From the NCBI GenBank assembly GCA_022823625.1, contig JAJEHQ010000030.1, forward strand, positions 1 to 64,000: DNA of 64,000 bases, given 5' to 3'. This DNA is from Gammaproteobacteria bacterium (GTDB lineage: Bacteria; Pseudomonadota; Gammaproteobacteria; Arenicellales; JAJDZL01). This document shows positions 44,266-53,402 of the stretch, piece after piece (the stretch's first letter is position 1; every line of letters begins with the position of its first letter). The translations under genes and the position numbers were made by a program. The notes under the pieces are model-generated. The model was not told the DNA's origin, searched no databases, and worked only from the letters and a program-made list of their open reading frames with translations.

Positions 44266-45385
44266 GGTGCAGGATTGTCTCCTAATCGGTTTGACGGTTC
44301 GCTCTCTGGTCGCTTCGGTTCATAAGGCTGGAATCGGCGCTTATGCCCTGGATTTGTTTAGCGATCTGGACACTCGAGAAAAGTCAATTAAGTCGTTCAC
44401 TGTCGAGTACGATGGACGCGGATTTGAATCGAATTCTCTATTTGCGCGCATCGAACAGTTAGACCCGAATGCGACACTTCCAGTCGTGTATGCTGGTGGA
44501 TTTGAACACAATCCAAGCCAGATTGAGCGAATTGCTGATGGCCGACAGGTGCTAGGAAACTCAGCGTCGGTACTGGCCAAACTCAAGAACCCCAGGCTTT
44601 TTTCAAACACAGTCAGCGAGTTGGGAATTCCAGCGCCTCGAACTCGTTTTGATTGTCCGGAAAATTCCGACGGCTGGCTCTACAAAAGTGCTGGCGGCTC
44701 TGGAGGTCTTGAAGTAAGGCGAGCAACAGAATTCGATTTTGAGTGCCACTCAGATAATTACTATCAGGAATTCAGGAGTGGACAGATCGTAACAGCAACT
44801 GTGCTTTGTACTGACAAGCACACTCAAACCGTGGGATTTTCTGAGCAATGGTGTGCTGAGTCACATTCAGACGGTGAGTTTATTTATGGTGGAGCTGTAG
44901 CACGTAGTTCTAACTCGCTAGAATCGAATGTTAGAAGCTCAATAGAAAATGCTGCAGCTTTGCTGGCCGCACATTATCAATTTCGAGGGCTAGTATCTCT
45001 CGATACCATCGTTCAGAATGATGAATGGTGGCTATTGGAAGTGAATCCGCGACCTGGAGCTACGTTTGAGTTGCACGAAGGTGCTGAATCATTTCTGGCG
45101 GCACATTGTCTTGCATTTTCTGATCAAAGTCCGACATTGAAGTCCGTCACAAATTTGGGAGAATATACTGCGCACTCTGTCATCTATGCCTCAAATGCAA
45201 TGACTTTACCTTCAGATTGGGTATGGCCGATGTGGGTTCGGGATCGGGCTGCACCGGGAGAGTCATTTGAACCGGGCGACCCGGTCTGTACTGCTTATGC
45301 TACAGCTGGAAGCTCCGAAGTGGCAAGACAACTTGTTGAAGACAGACACCATCATATAGTTGATATGATTGGTAAACTGCGGTAG
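44234..45385 (+). CDS. ATP-grasp superfamily protein of the H4MPT cluster
   Basis: A 383-residue ATP-grasp protein. The N-terminal pre-ATP-grasp segment is LLIGLTVRSLVASVHKAGIG; the ATP-grasp fold is marked by GWLYKSAGGSGGLEVR (glycine-rich loop with the ATP-binding Lys), VSLDTIVQNDEWWLLEVNPRPGATFE (metal-binding Glu and Asn). Homologues of this type are found in C1 gene clusters of methylotrophs and are thought to help build the cofactors; the reaction is unproven. Start uncertain: the ATG used overlaps mtdB by 32 nt, a GTG at 44267 is possible. mch follows after 9 bp. Confidence 0.85.
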   Translation: MPIPKPLGTLEVQDCLLIGLTVRSLVASVHKAGIGAYALDLFSDLDTREKSIKSFTVEYDGRGFESNSLFARIEQLDPNATLPVVYAGGFEHNPSQIERIADGRQVLGNSASVLAKLKNPRLFSNTVSELGIPAPRTRFDCPENSDGWLYKSAGGSGGLEVRRATEFDFECHSDNYYQEFRSGQIVTATVLCTDKHTQTVGFSEQWCAESHSDGEFIYGGAVARSSNSLESNVRSSIENAAALLAAHYQFRGLVSLDTIVQNDEWWLLEVNPRPGATFELHEGAESFLAAHCLAFSDQSPTLKSVTNLGEYTAHSVIYASNAMTLPSDWVWPMWVRDRAAPGESFEPGDPVCTAYATAGSSEVARQLVEDRHHHIVDMIGKLR

Positions 45386-45394
45386 ATCTAAAGA

Positions 45395-46372
45395 ATGGAG
45401 AATAGACGCGACAACTGGCCTGGTGTCAATCAATTGTCGGCACCTTTGGTTGATCAACTGGTTGCAGATGCGTCAGATTTGGAGATTCAGGTGAGTCGGA
45501 GTGCTAATGACAGTCGAATTATTGATGCAGGCCTCAAATCTCCTGGCTCCGTTGAGGCAGGACGCCGAATTGCTGAAATTTGCATGGCTGACCTGGGGCA
45601 TGTAACGATTGTTCCTTCAGATATCACAGAGATGAATTTTCGTATCGTGCATGTCGATTCCGAGCATCCGGTATTGAGTTGTCTGGGCAGCCAATACGCC
45701 GGTTGGAGTCTGAAATACGACGCTGCAAGAAAGTTTCGGGCCTTGGGTTCAGGACCTGCTCGTGCACTGGCGGTTAAGGAACCGCTATTTGAAGAGTTAG
45801 GTTACCGTGATGAATTTGACCGAACTTGCCTGATCATTGAAACGTCAGATTTACCACCAGACGATCTACTGGACAAAGTCAGTCACGATTGTGGTGTTTC
45901 GCCCGATAGTCTGACAGTGATTTTGACTCCGACGGGCAGTTTGGCTGGTGTAACTCAGATAGCAGCGAGGGTGGTTGAGGTGGCTCTTCATAAAGCTCAT
46001 GAAATGAAGTTCAATCTGGATTCCATTTTAAGTGCTGAAGGGTCAACGCCATTACCGCCTCCAACAGATGATGATCTGCTGGCCATGGGCCGTACGAATG
46101 ACACGATTCTGTTTGCAGGGTCGGTCTCAATTCGAGTCGATTGTGGCGACGATGCGGCACGTCAGTTAGCAGAATCCATGCCGAGCAGCAATTCCAGAGA
46201 CTACGGCAAACCCTTTGCTCAAGTGTTCAAAGACTACAACTATGATTTTTTTGAAATAGATCCGATGTTGTTCAGTCCAGCACAAGTGACCGTCCATGAA
46301 ATCTCCACTGGGCATACATTCACCGGAGGAGCCTTGGACTACGGACTTCTCTGCAAATCGTTCTTTGGCTGA
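45395..46372 (+). CDS. mch: Methenyl-tetrahydromethanopterin cyclohydrolase
   Basis: A 325-residue cyclohydrolase converting methenyl-H4MPT to formyl-H4MPT. Family blocks: NDSRIIDAGLKSPGSVEAGR, ISTGHTFTGG, LSCLGSQYAGWSLKYD, GSGPARALAVKEPLFEELGY, VILTPTGSLAGVTQIAARVVE, and DYGKPFAQVFKDYNYDFFEI with the end DPMLFSPAQVTV. Length equals the family norm. It supplies the substrate of FhcD. Its TGA shares a base with the start codon of the next gene (TGATG). Confidence 0.96.
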   Translation: MENRRDNWPGVNQLSAPLVDQLVADASDLEIQVSRSANDSRIIDAGLKSPGSVEAGRRIAEICMADLGHVTIVPSDITEMNFRIVHVDSEHPVLSCLGSQYAGWSLKYDAARKFRALGSGPARALAVKEPLFEELGYRDEFDRTCLIIETSDLPPDDLLDKVSHDCGVSPDSLTVILTPTGSLAGVTQIAARVVEVALHKAHEMKFNLDSILSAEGSTPLPPPTDDDLLAMGRTNDTILFAGSVSIRVDCGDDAARQLAESMPSSNSRDYGKPFAQVFKDYNYDFFEIDPMLFSPAQVTVHEISTGHTFTGGALDYGLLCKSFFG

Positions 46373-47280
46373 TGTCTGAGATTCGAATTGTTGTTTTTAC
46401 TGACGCCAGGGGATGGCACGAAAAACATCTTGAAAGTGCTTTTCTGGGTGTTGGTGCCAATCTACATTTTGTTTCGCTATCTCAGTGCAGATTTACTGAT
46501 CATACCGATTTCGGCGGGTTAACCATACCTGGATTAAAGAATGCATTACCGCAGGGAGTTTTCGTAAGAAGTATTTCAGCCGGCACCTTCGAACAGGTTA
46601 CTTTGAGGCTTGGGTTTCTTCACGCTTTGGCGGCAATGTCTGTACCGGTGATGAATTCTGCCAGTGTGATCGAAAGAACGGTTGACAAGAGCATGACCAG
46701 TCACCTCCTGCAAAAGGAACAGGTTGCAACAGTACCTTCGTGGACTTGCGAGTCTAGAGAATCTGCAACGCAACAACTCGAAATGCTACTGTCTGAGGGC
46801 AAGAAAGTGGTTCTTAAGCCACTATTTGGTTCAAGGGGGAGAGGGTTGAGATTAATTGAGTCGACTGACCACCTACCTGGGCCGGAAGAAGTCAATCATG
46901 TTTACTATCTTCAGGAATACATTCCGTCAAAAGACAGATATTGGCGAGATTGGCGGGTTATGGTTGTCGACGGAAAGGCAATTTGTGCAATGGAACGCCG
47001 GTCTGATCAATGGATAACAAATCGAGCACAAGGGGCTCAGTGTTTGCCGACAAAGCTGGATTTTGAGCCACAGCAATTGGCTGAGCGCGCTGCTGATGCA
47101 GTTGGTGCAGATTATGCTGGCGTCGATTTGATTTGTACTAAAGAAGGAAAATGGCTGGTGCTTGAGGTCAATGGTGTACCAGCCTGGCAGGGTTTGCAAG
47201 CGGTTTCAGAGGTGAATATTGCAGGCCAGTTTGCCGATAAGATGGTGAAAATGACTTTCCTTGGTAATTTCTCAACTTAA
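46372..47280 (+). CDS. RimK-like ATP-grasp ligase of the H4MPT cluster
   Basis: A 302-residue ATP-grasp protein of the RimK/MptN type. Motifs: VIERTVDKSMTSHLLQKEQV, the ATP loop VVLKPLFGSRGRGLRLIE, QEYIPSKDRYWRDWRVMVVDG, and the metal-binding YAGVDLICTKEGKWLVLEVNG-type end with VNGVPAWQGLQ. Archaeal MptN adds glutamate to tetrahydromethanopterin and CofF does so for F420; related genes occur in methylotroph C1 clusters. The likely role is L-glutamate ligation to the H4MPT or methylofuran side chain (inference). It is the last gene of the plus-strand operon. Confidence 0.9.
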   Translation: MSEIRIVVFTDARGWHEKHLESAFLGVGANLHFVSLSQCRFTDHTDFGGLTIPGLKNALPQGVFVRSISAGTFEQVTLRLGFLHALAAMSVPVMNSASVIERTVDKSMTSHLLQKEQVATVPSWTCESRESATQQLEMLLSEGKKVVLKPLFGSRGRGLRLIESTDHLPGPEEVNHVYYLQEYIPSKDRYWRDWRVMVVDGKAICAMERRSDQWITNRAQGAQCLPTKLDFEPQQLAERAADAVGADYAGVDLICTKEGKWLVLEVNGVPAWQGLQAVSEVNIAGQFADKMVKMTFLGNFST

Positions 47281-47289
47281 GACTGCTAT

Positions 47290-47345
47290 GTTCTGACCTG
47301 TTACCACCCTTCGAAAATTGCTAACATTTTTAGTCACTGGTCAAT
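47290..47345. repeat. Dispersed short repeat, copy B (see 7452-7505)
   Basis: Begins CTGACCTGTTACCACCC at 47293 and stays similar to copy A for about 50 nt by eye. It sits in the spacer between two convergent genes, a common landing place for mobile-element remnants. Confidence 0.4.
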
Positions 47346-47442
47346 ATCAACCCAGTCTGCCAATATGCGAGGAGAAGGCAATATCTGTCGAATCCGGGAA
47401 TTGATGTCGACGAGTTCCCTAAATTGAATTTGAGTGCCTACT

Positions 47443-48756
47443 TCAGATCACTGTTAGCAATGGCTTGATGCGTTCGACTACCCAGAAAGAAGAGATCAGT
47501 AAGCAAGGTACAGCTACGGCCCACTTCGTGAGGTACTTCAAGTCGAGATTTTTCACTTGCGCTTTCAACCGGCCAATCAACATCAGCAACACCCATATTA
47601 CCAGCACAATCCCAACTTGGCCAATCTCAACTCCAATGTTGAATGACAGCAAAGATTTCCACAAATGAGCGCCATCAGGTAGTAGTATTTCGTGCAAAAC
47701 AAAAGAGAATCCAAGTCCATGCAACAGCCCTATGGCCAGTGTGACGATAAACGACGCATGACGGTCGATTGACGCAGTTGAGGTGCGAAGAGCAATCAAT
47801 GCGACATAAATGATTGAAAGAGCAATACAAAGCTCTACAGTTGGTACGAACCAGGCACCTTCTGGAACGAATCCCCAAAATCCCGCAATCAGAGTAATTG
47901 TGTGTCCAATCGTAAATCCGGTAACGCGCCACAAAAGATTAATGAGATGAGCTGCTCCAATTGTGAGACAGACTACGAATAAAACATGGTCGAGTCCAAT
48001 AAGAATGTGAACGATGCCTGCGACCACGAAAGATAGTGCTGCATCAAACCATGAGTTCGATATTTCGACCGGCTCGTGAAGCAGCCCGGAAACACGGAAT
48101 ATTTGGGCACTGCCGGGATAATGATCAACAATCAGATTAGCGGTGTCTTCCACACCCGGTAAATCGGGGTTAAACGTACTCCGTATGGAATATGTATCGA
48201 TAGTTCTGTCAAATTTGAATCTCAAAAACAAATCCGTTACGGTATCCCCGACATAAATTTCCTCATACGGATAGTTGATTACATCACCTTCCAATGCGAA
48301 CTTCGCCTCCGAAACCGAGGCAAATGGAGGTTGAAGCAATGCCTCATGAACCCTGACGGCGATGATCTCATGTTTTAGTGGAGTGCCTTCCACAGAGAAT
48401 TCCAATCCTCTTGCTGCAATTGCTGCAAACCCGAATGGATCAGTCCGCACTTTGTCGAGATCAAGATTATGTAGGACTACGCCACCTTCAGTTTCGTTGT
48501 AGGTAAAAGGTGCGGGTGTAGCCCTTTCAGGGTCGGTGGAATCAATAAACAACTCTGCTAGAAAATAGGGTGTTGGCATTCGTACATACACATCCATTCC
48601 GGAGTTGGTATGAACGACATGAATGGTTCGAATATTGACATCCAGATTGAAGTGGGCAAAGGCTGTATTACAACCTAATGCAAGAATTAGGACGGTTGCA
48701 ATTCGCAAAGTGATTGAGTTCTTCAGCAGTCGCTCATGAAATGGGGCATCTGGCAT
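47443..48756 (-). CDS. HupE/UreJ family membrane protein with exported N-terminal domain
   Basis: A 437-residue protein. A signal or anchor helix (LRIATVLILALGCNTAFAHF) is followed by a ~210-residue periplasmic beta-rich region and a C-terminal HupE/UreJ_2 membrane domain with about six helices. Characteristic histidines are in GIVHILIGLDHVLFVV, TGFTIGHTITLIAGFWG and GLLHGLGFSFVLHE, which suggest metal (Ni, Co or Cu) handling. Homologues are often annotated as putative membrane proteins; the function is not proven. It is downstream of the MBL-fold gene, separated by a hairpin. Confidence 0.85.
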   Translation of the reverse strand: MPDAPFHERLLKNSITLRIATVLILALGCNTAFAHFNLDVNIRTIHVVHTNSGMDVYVRMPTPYFLAELFIDSTDPERATPAPFTYNETEGGVVLHNLDLDKVRTDPFGFAAIAARGLEFSVEGTPLKHEIIAVRVHEALLQPPFASVSEAKFALEGDVINYPYEEIYVGDTVTDLFLRFKFDRTIDTYSIRSTFNPDLPGVEDTANLIVDHYPGSAQIFRVSGLLHEPVEISNSWFDAALSFVVAGIVHILIGLDHVLFVVCLTIGAAHLINLLWRVTGFTIGHTITLIAGFWGFVPEGAWFVPTVELCIALSIIYVALIALRTSTASIDRHASFIVTLAIGLLHGLGFSFVLHEILLPDGAHLWKSLLSFNIGVEIGQVGIVLVIWVLLMLIGRLKAQVKNLDLKYLTKWAVAVPCLLISSFWVVERIKPLLTVI

Positions 48757-48787
48757 TATGCACCAATTACAGAGAAAGGGGAATAAT

Positions 48788-48819
48788 CTGCCTGGAAGTG
48801 GGTAGTTTCTTCCAGGCAG
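48788..48819 (-). terminator. Hairpin between MBL-fold gene and HupE-like gene
   Basis: CTGCCTGGAAG (48788-48798) and its exact complement (48809-48819) form an 11-bp stem with a 10-nt loop, 19 bp after the stop of the MBL gene. On the minus strand ATTATTCCCCTTTCTC follows, only partly T-rich. Confidence 0.5.
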
Positions 48820-48837
48820 TTCAGTTCTTCAGTAGAC

Positions 48838-49770
48838 TTATCCGTCTTGTGGAACAGCTAAATTGTGCGAGCCGAAATACATGACGTGGCCATTCATGTC
48901 AGCGATATCAGCAGCGCTGATCTGAATTGTTGGGCCATCAAGTATGGTGTGTGGGTGGGTTTGAGTCCACTCCATCGCATCTAGCAGGGTAGATGTATAG
49001 AAAGTTGTCTCAGGAACTAAATAATGGTGCGGAATGCCGACTTTGGCACCAACCGCGGCCATTACATCGTCAGCCTGTTGGTAATCCAGAATGTGTCTGG
49101 AACCGTCAACAGGGACAAATACGATGTCAACCTGTCCGACTTTGTCAAGAACTTCTTGTGGTGGATACGGTCTGTTGTCGCCCCACATTAGCAGGCGAAG
49201 TCCACCAGTTTCAATGACATAGAGGCTGTTGTCCATGTGTCTGAAATTATTCGTGCATGGATCATCACGGCCTTCGAACTGTTTCACAGCTTCGGTCCAC
49301 GGCACAATACCGGGAGCAACACACTGGTGTTTGTCTGCGATGCCTGTGATTTTGACATCGCCCAATTCAAAGGATCCACCCATTCGATCTAACAGCATGT
49401 TTGCATCAAGCCGGTCCAGTGCATCGTGATCGAAGTGTGCATGTGTTGATAGTCCAATGTCAACTTCAACTTGAGGGAATTCCATTCTGTACCAAAGACC
49501 CCAGGCTCCCGATGGATCATTTCGCCAAGGATCAACAATCATCGATATACCTCGTGGTGAGGTAATTCCAAAAGATGAATTGCTGTAAAAAGAAATTTCG
49601 ACGGAATCTGTCGAAGCGCGGGTGCCACCCTCATTTTGGATCTGAATGATACGATCGTGGTTCTTGCCGGACATCCAAGCATTCATTTGCCCGACAACAT
49701 CATCGCCTAAACCGATCATCCCTCCAACAGAAATTGCAACTGCAATTACGGTAAATTTCAATATTTTCAT
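48838..49770 (-). CDS. Exported MBL-fold metallo-hydrolase
   Basis: A 310-residue protein with an N-terminal hydrophobic export signal (ILKFTVIAVAISVGGMIGLG). The metallo-beta-lactamase motif HAHFDH is at 110-115, preceded by DPWRND and followed by DKHQCVAPGIVPW, LLMWGDNRPYP, VDIVFVPVDG and GIPHHYLVP, the pattern of UlaG-like (lactonase) MBL proteins. The substrate is unknown. It lies upstream of the HupE-like gene on the same strand. Confidence 0.86.
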   Translation of the reverse strand: MKILKFTVIAVAISVGGMIGLGDDVVGQMNAWMSGKNHDRIIQIQNEGGTRASTDSVEISFYSNSSFGITSPRGISMIVDPWRNDPSGAWGLWYRMEFPQVEVDIGLSTHAHFDHDALDRLDANMLLDRMGGSFELGDVKITGIADKHQCVAPGIVPWTEAVKQFEGRDDPCTNNFRHMDNSLYVIETGGLRLLMWGDNRPYPPQEVLDKVGQVDIVFVPVDGSRHILDYQQADDVMAAVGAKVGIPHHYLVPETTFYTSTLLDAMEWTQTHPHTILDGPTIQISAADIADMNGHVMYFGSHNLAVPQDG

Positions 49771-49963
49771 AGACTATTCCCCATTCTTATTGATACAAAT
49801 ATTAAGATGTATTCTATATCAACTTAATACGGCTGAATTGTTATTGTTTCTGAAGAATAATTGCATTGAATGACTTTCAATCTTTGAACTGACCAACATT
49901 CAGACATGCTACAAATTGAATGTTTGTAGTCTCACCATCCAAAATCTGCCAGAATAATTCAAT

Positions 49964-50500
49964 CTATCTTCTCAAGAGGAGTGAGCGAAAAAACTCCACA
50001 AAAGATTGCAGGTAGCTTCTATCGACAAGAGCATTGACCTTGTCATTCGAATGCCACCAAATAACTAGTTCATAGTCGATAATTCGAGTCTTCACCACTC
50101 GGTTCTGTGAAATTCGATTGCAAAATATATCAGTGGAACAGTAGTCACCAATAATCTCCAATATTGATTCACCTTGAATTGTAAGCATGCATTTCCCGTG
50201 ACTGATATCGAAAAACTTCTTCCGATGTTCAGAACTAAATTTGGCTGGTTGCTGTTGTTCCAGTACGACATATACCGAAAAAGGACTAAATCGCAATAAT
50301 TGGATACCATTCGAAGCAGCCATCTGTCCTGGTTGGATGTCAAGGTGCGTGATTGAATGACAGGTATGGTCCAGTTCATTTTTACTTCTAAACTGGCCTT
50401 CATAAACGAAAACCGGGCATTCAATAATCGAAATGCCGTGGCCGATCATCTCACACTCGATGAAGTCAAAAACGGTTTCACGGACCAGATAGTCAGCCAT
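49964..50500 (-). CDS. soxG: Sarcosine oxidase gamma subunit (position-supported)
   Basis: A 178-residue protein overlapping the end of soxA by 8 nt, last in the soxB-D-A-G order. Its sequence fits the diverged SoxG/YgfZ-GcvT-like small subunit: SRNEL-like start region, ASNGIQLLRFSPFSVYVVLE, CSTDIFCNRISQNRVVKTRI and WWHSNDKVNALVDRSYLQSFVEFF, where the ending helix is typical. In isolation the match is weak, so the call rests mainly on context. It folds with SoxA to bind tetrahydrofolate and the covalent FMN region. Confidence 0.82.
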   Translation of the reverse strand: MADYLVRETVFDFIECEMIGHGISIIECPVFVYEGQFRSKNELDHTCHSITHLDIQPGQMAASNGIQLLRFSPFSVYVVLEQQQPAKFSSEHRKKFFDISHGKCMLTIQGESILEIIGDYCSTDIFCNRISQNRVVKTRIIDYELVIWWHSNDKVNALVDRSYLQSFVEFFRSLLLRR

Positions 50501-53402
50501 TCAATTGCTCTCCTGCTTCATCGTAAAAGTTTGTGGAGCGTACCCTGACCTCGGTTGATTGACCAGTAATTGGTGATACCACCCAAATCGTGTCGTCATA
50601 CCGGTGATGGCCATTGCGCAGAAGGCCCAGAGCGATCCACATGTTTAGAGTGGGGCTGTAAATGGATGCTGTTAAGTGTCCGATAACATCTTGTCGGGTG
50701 CCTTTTGAATATTGTTGGGAAGCAAGTACTCCGCCCGTTGATATTGTTGAATGTTGGTTCGTGGCAGTTAATCCAACCAACTGCATTCTCTCAGTACTTT
50801 TTAAGCCGGATCTATTGAGGAGGGAACGGCCAATAAAGTCCTTATTTACAGATACCATCTTTTCCAGCCCGAGATCGTAGGGGGTTGTTCTACCGTCGAT
50901 TTCCCGTCCCACGCTAATGTGACCTTTCTCGATTCGCAATACGTCCAGCGCTTCAAGACCGTAAGGTGTTAGACCGTAGTTCTGACCGATGTCTACAAGT
51001 TGATCAATAAAACTGTTTGCGTATCCTGCTGGAATATTGACTTCAAAACTCAACTCACCAGAGTAGCTGATAGAGTAAATTCGGCAGGGCACGTCAGTGT
51101 CTACGACTCCCACTCTGATTGAGGCAAATGGAAATTCACGTCGGTCTGTTTCAAAATCAAAATTAAATTTGCTCAATACATCACGTGATCTTGGTCCTGC
51201 GATTGCAATTGTCGCCCAATGCTCGCTAACGTTTGCCAGTGTTACATTCAATTCTGACCATTGAGTTTGAGCAAGTCTTGTCATCCAGCGCCATACTGCC
51301 TCTGAATTTGCTGTTGTTGCGGTAACAACATAGTGGTGATCTCCCATCCGTGCAATAGTGCCATCATCAAAAAGGATGCCGTCTTCCCGAAGCATCAAGC
51401 CATAGCGAACCTTACCGATCGGCATAGCAGCAACGTTACTGCAGTAGAGTCTGGAAAGAAACGTTTCTGCATCGGGACCTTTAATTTCGAATTTGCCAAG
51501 CGTGGACATGTCTACGAAACCCACACTGCTGCGAACTGCACGGACTTCTCGGTTGACAGCCTGTTCCAGAGTCTCGTCTTCTTGTGGAAAATACCGGGAA
51601 TAAAGCCAGTCACCGGATGTTTGAAATACACAGTTCAATTTTTTAAGTGCTTTATGGAGTGGCGTTCTGCGAATGGGTTTCATGAAATCGCCTATTCTCG
51701 CTCCAGCAATCGCTGAAAATGGTACCGGGGAGTAGGGCGGACGAAAAGTGGTGTGACCCATTGCTTCTGGTTGTTCTCCGATGGCTGCAGCAATGCGTTG
51801 AGATGCGTTGACCCAACTGGTTTTGCCCTGATCGGTGCCCATCCCTGTCGCGGTATACCGCTTTACCAACTCAATGTCGTGATAACCCTCTGCTACGGCC
51901 TGTGTCAGGTCAGCTTGAGTCACATCATTCTGAAAATCGACAAACGCGTTGTGACCGGCAACTGGTTTTATGCTCACAGGAAAAGAAGCCGACTCAACTG
52001 TAGCGGGTTGTGAAACCGTGAAATCTGCTGTAACTTCTATCTGAGACATGGCTTGATGTGCCTGGTACTGGCCATCTTTGAGAATGGAATTCAAATCAAA
52101 GATTCCGCGGCTTGCACCAACCGAGAACAGTGGCCCGTTTTGGTTGGGAGGAATGGGCACCTGCATGTTTTTATCAACACTGAGTTTGCCTTGGATATGA
52201 GCTGCAAGATGCACAGTTGGCGTCCAACCGCCGGATACACACATAAGGTCGCAGGTGTACCGGACTTTTTCACCATTTGATTTATTGACTGAAACTGCTT
52301 TGACTCTGTGTCGTCCATGTACATTGACGATCTCTTGGTCTGGTTTCAAGCACTCGACAACTTCAATACCAGCGGCTCCACAGTTAGCAATCGCTGCATC
52401 TCTTTCAGTTTCATCTGCAATTGCTACAAATGCCTTAGTTCCCGGCTTGACAGCATAGCAATTGATGTACTTTCTAACCGCACCAGCTAGCATGATGCCT
52501 GGTCGGTCATTGTTGGGAAATGTCAGGGGTCTTTCGATTGACCCACTCGCCAATAGAATTCGATCAGCACGAATTTTCCAGAGAATATCAGAATCATTAA
52601 TTGAACGCTTTTGATAAGCAAGTGCCAGCCCATGATCGTAGTGTCCAAAGACCATTGTGTGCGAGAAAAGATCAACATTAGGATTCTGTTTCAACTCTTC
52701 AACAGTCTGTGAAATCCATTGATTCCCGGCAACTTCTCCGACGAAACCCTTTCGCCACAAAAGGCTACCTCCAAAAACTGGCTCTTGCTCAACCAGAACG
52801 ACGCGAATTCCGTTTCTGGAACAGGACAATGCCGCACTCAAACCCGCTGGTCCACTTCCAATGATCAAAACTTGGCAGTATTTGTGTCTCTTATCCGCAG
52901 TTTCAGCAAAGGTACCCGACCCATTAATTTGAACACGTCCTATGCCAGCAAAGATCCTGATCACTTTCTCATAAATTCGATGCCAGCCCCAACTAGGCCA
53001 AAGAAAGGTTTTGTAGTAGAAGCCTGTTGTTAATAACCGAGAGCCGCACGACAATACACCAAATGCATCAAATTTTCTAGAAGGCCAGTTATTCTGGCTT
53101 TTGACTACTAGTCCCTCTGAAAGCAATACCTCGGTGGCTTTCAAGTTCGGGACAGGTCCGTCTCCGGGCATTGCACACTCCACAATTGCGGAAGGTTCTT
53201 CGATACCGCTCGATAGTATCCCGCGGGGGCGGTGGAGTTTTATTGATCGTCCAACCAGATGAATGTTATTCGCCAGTAGTGCTGAGGCGACCGTATCACC
53301 AGCAAATCCAGTGAGTTTTCGGCCATCAAAAATGAACTCTAAAGGTTTGGACCGGTCAATCGCGTTCCCGAATTCTAATGAGGAAATGCGGTTAGTCTGC
53401 AT
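50493..53402 (-). CDS. soxA: Sarcosine oxidase alpha subunit
   Basis: About 969 residues from the ATG at 53402 (AGGAA upstream; an earlier in-frame start at 53429 lies within soxD). Domains: an N-terminal Fer2_4-like region with FIFDGRKLTGFAGDTVASALLAN, an NAD/FAD-binding domain with LIIGSGPAGLSAAL (GSGPAG at 182-187), and a C-terminal GcvT/aminomethyltransferase domain with VDMSTLGKFEIKGPDAE and YGLEALDVLRIEKGHISVG. Heterotetrameric sarcosine oxidase demethylates sarcosine to glycine, giving methylene-tetrahydrofolate and H2O2. It overlaps soxD and soxG. Confidence 0.95.
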   Translation of the reverse strand: MQTNRISSLEFGNAIDRSKPLEFIFDGRKLTGFAGDTVASALLANNIHLVGRSIKLHRPRGILSSGIEEPSAIVECAMPGDGPVPNLKATEVLLSEGLVVKSQNNWPSRKFDAFGVLSCGSRLLTTGFYYKTFLWPSWGWHRIYEKVIRIFAGIGRVQINGSGTFAETADKRHKYCQVLIIGSGPAGLSAALSCSRNGIRVVLVEQEPVFGGSLLWRKGFVGEVAGNQWISQTVEELKQNPNVDLFSHTMVFGHYDHGLALAYQKRSINDSDILWKIRADRILLASGSIERPLTFPNNDRPGIMLAGAVRKYINCYAVKPGTKAFVAIADETERDAAIANCGAAGIEVVECLKPDQEIVNVHGRHRVKAVSVNKSNGEKVRYTCDLMCVSGGWTPTVHLAAHIQGKLSVDKNMQVPIPPNQNGPLFSVGASRGIFDLNSILKDGQYQAHQAMSQIEVTADFTVSQPATVESASFPVSIKPVAGHNAFVDFQNDVTQADLTQAVAEGYHDIELVKRYTATGMGTDQGKTSWVNASQRIAAAIGEQPEAMGHTTFRPPYSPVPFSAIAGARIGDFMKPIRRTPLHKALKKLNCVFQTSGDWLYSRYFPQEDETLEQAVNREVRAVRSSVGFVDMSTLGKFEIKGPDAETFLSRLYCSNVAAMPIGKVRYGLMLREDGILFDDGTIARMGDHHYVVTATTANSEAVWRWMTRLAQTQWSELNVTLANVSEHWATIAIAGPRSRDVLSKFNFDFETDRREFPFASIRVGVVDTDVPCRIYSISYSGELSFEVNIPAGYANSFIDQLVDIGQNYGLTPYGLEALDVLRIEKGHISVGREIDGRTTPYDLGLEKMVSVNKDFIGRSLLNRSGLKSTERMQLVGLTATNQHSTISTGGVLASQQYSKGTRQDVIGHLTASIYSPTLNMWIALGLLRNGHHRYDDTIWVVSPITGQSTEVRVRSTNFYDEAGEQLNG

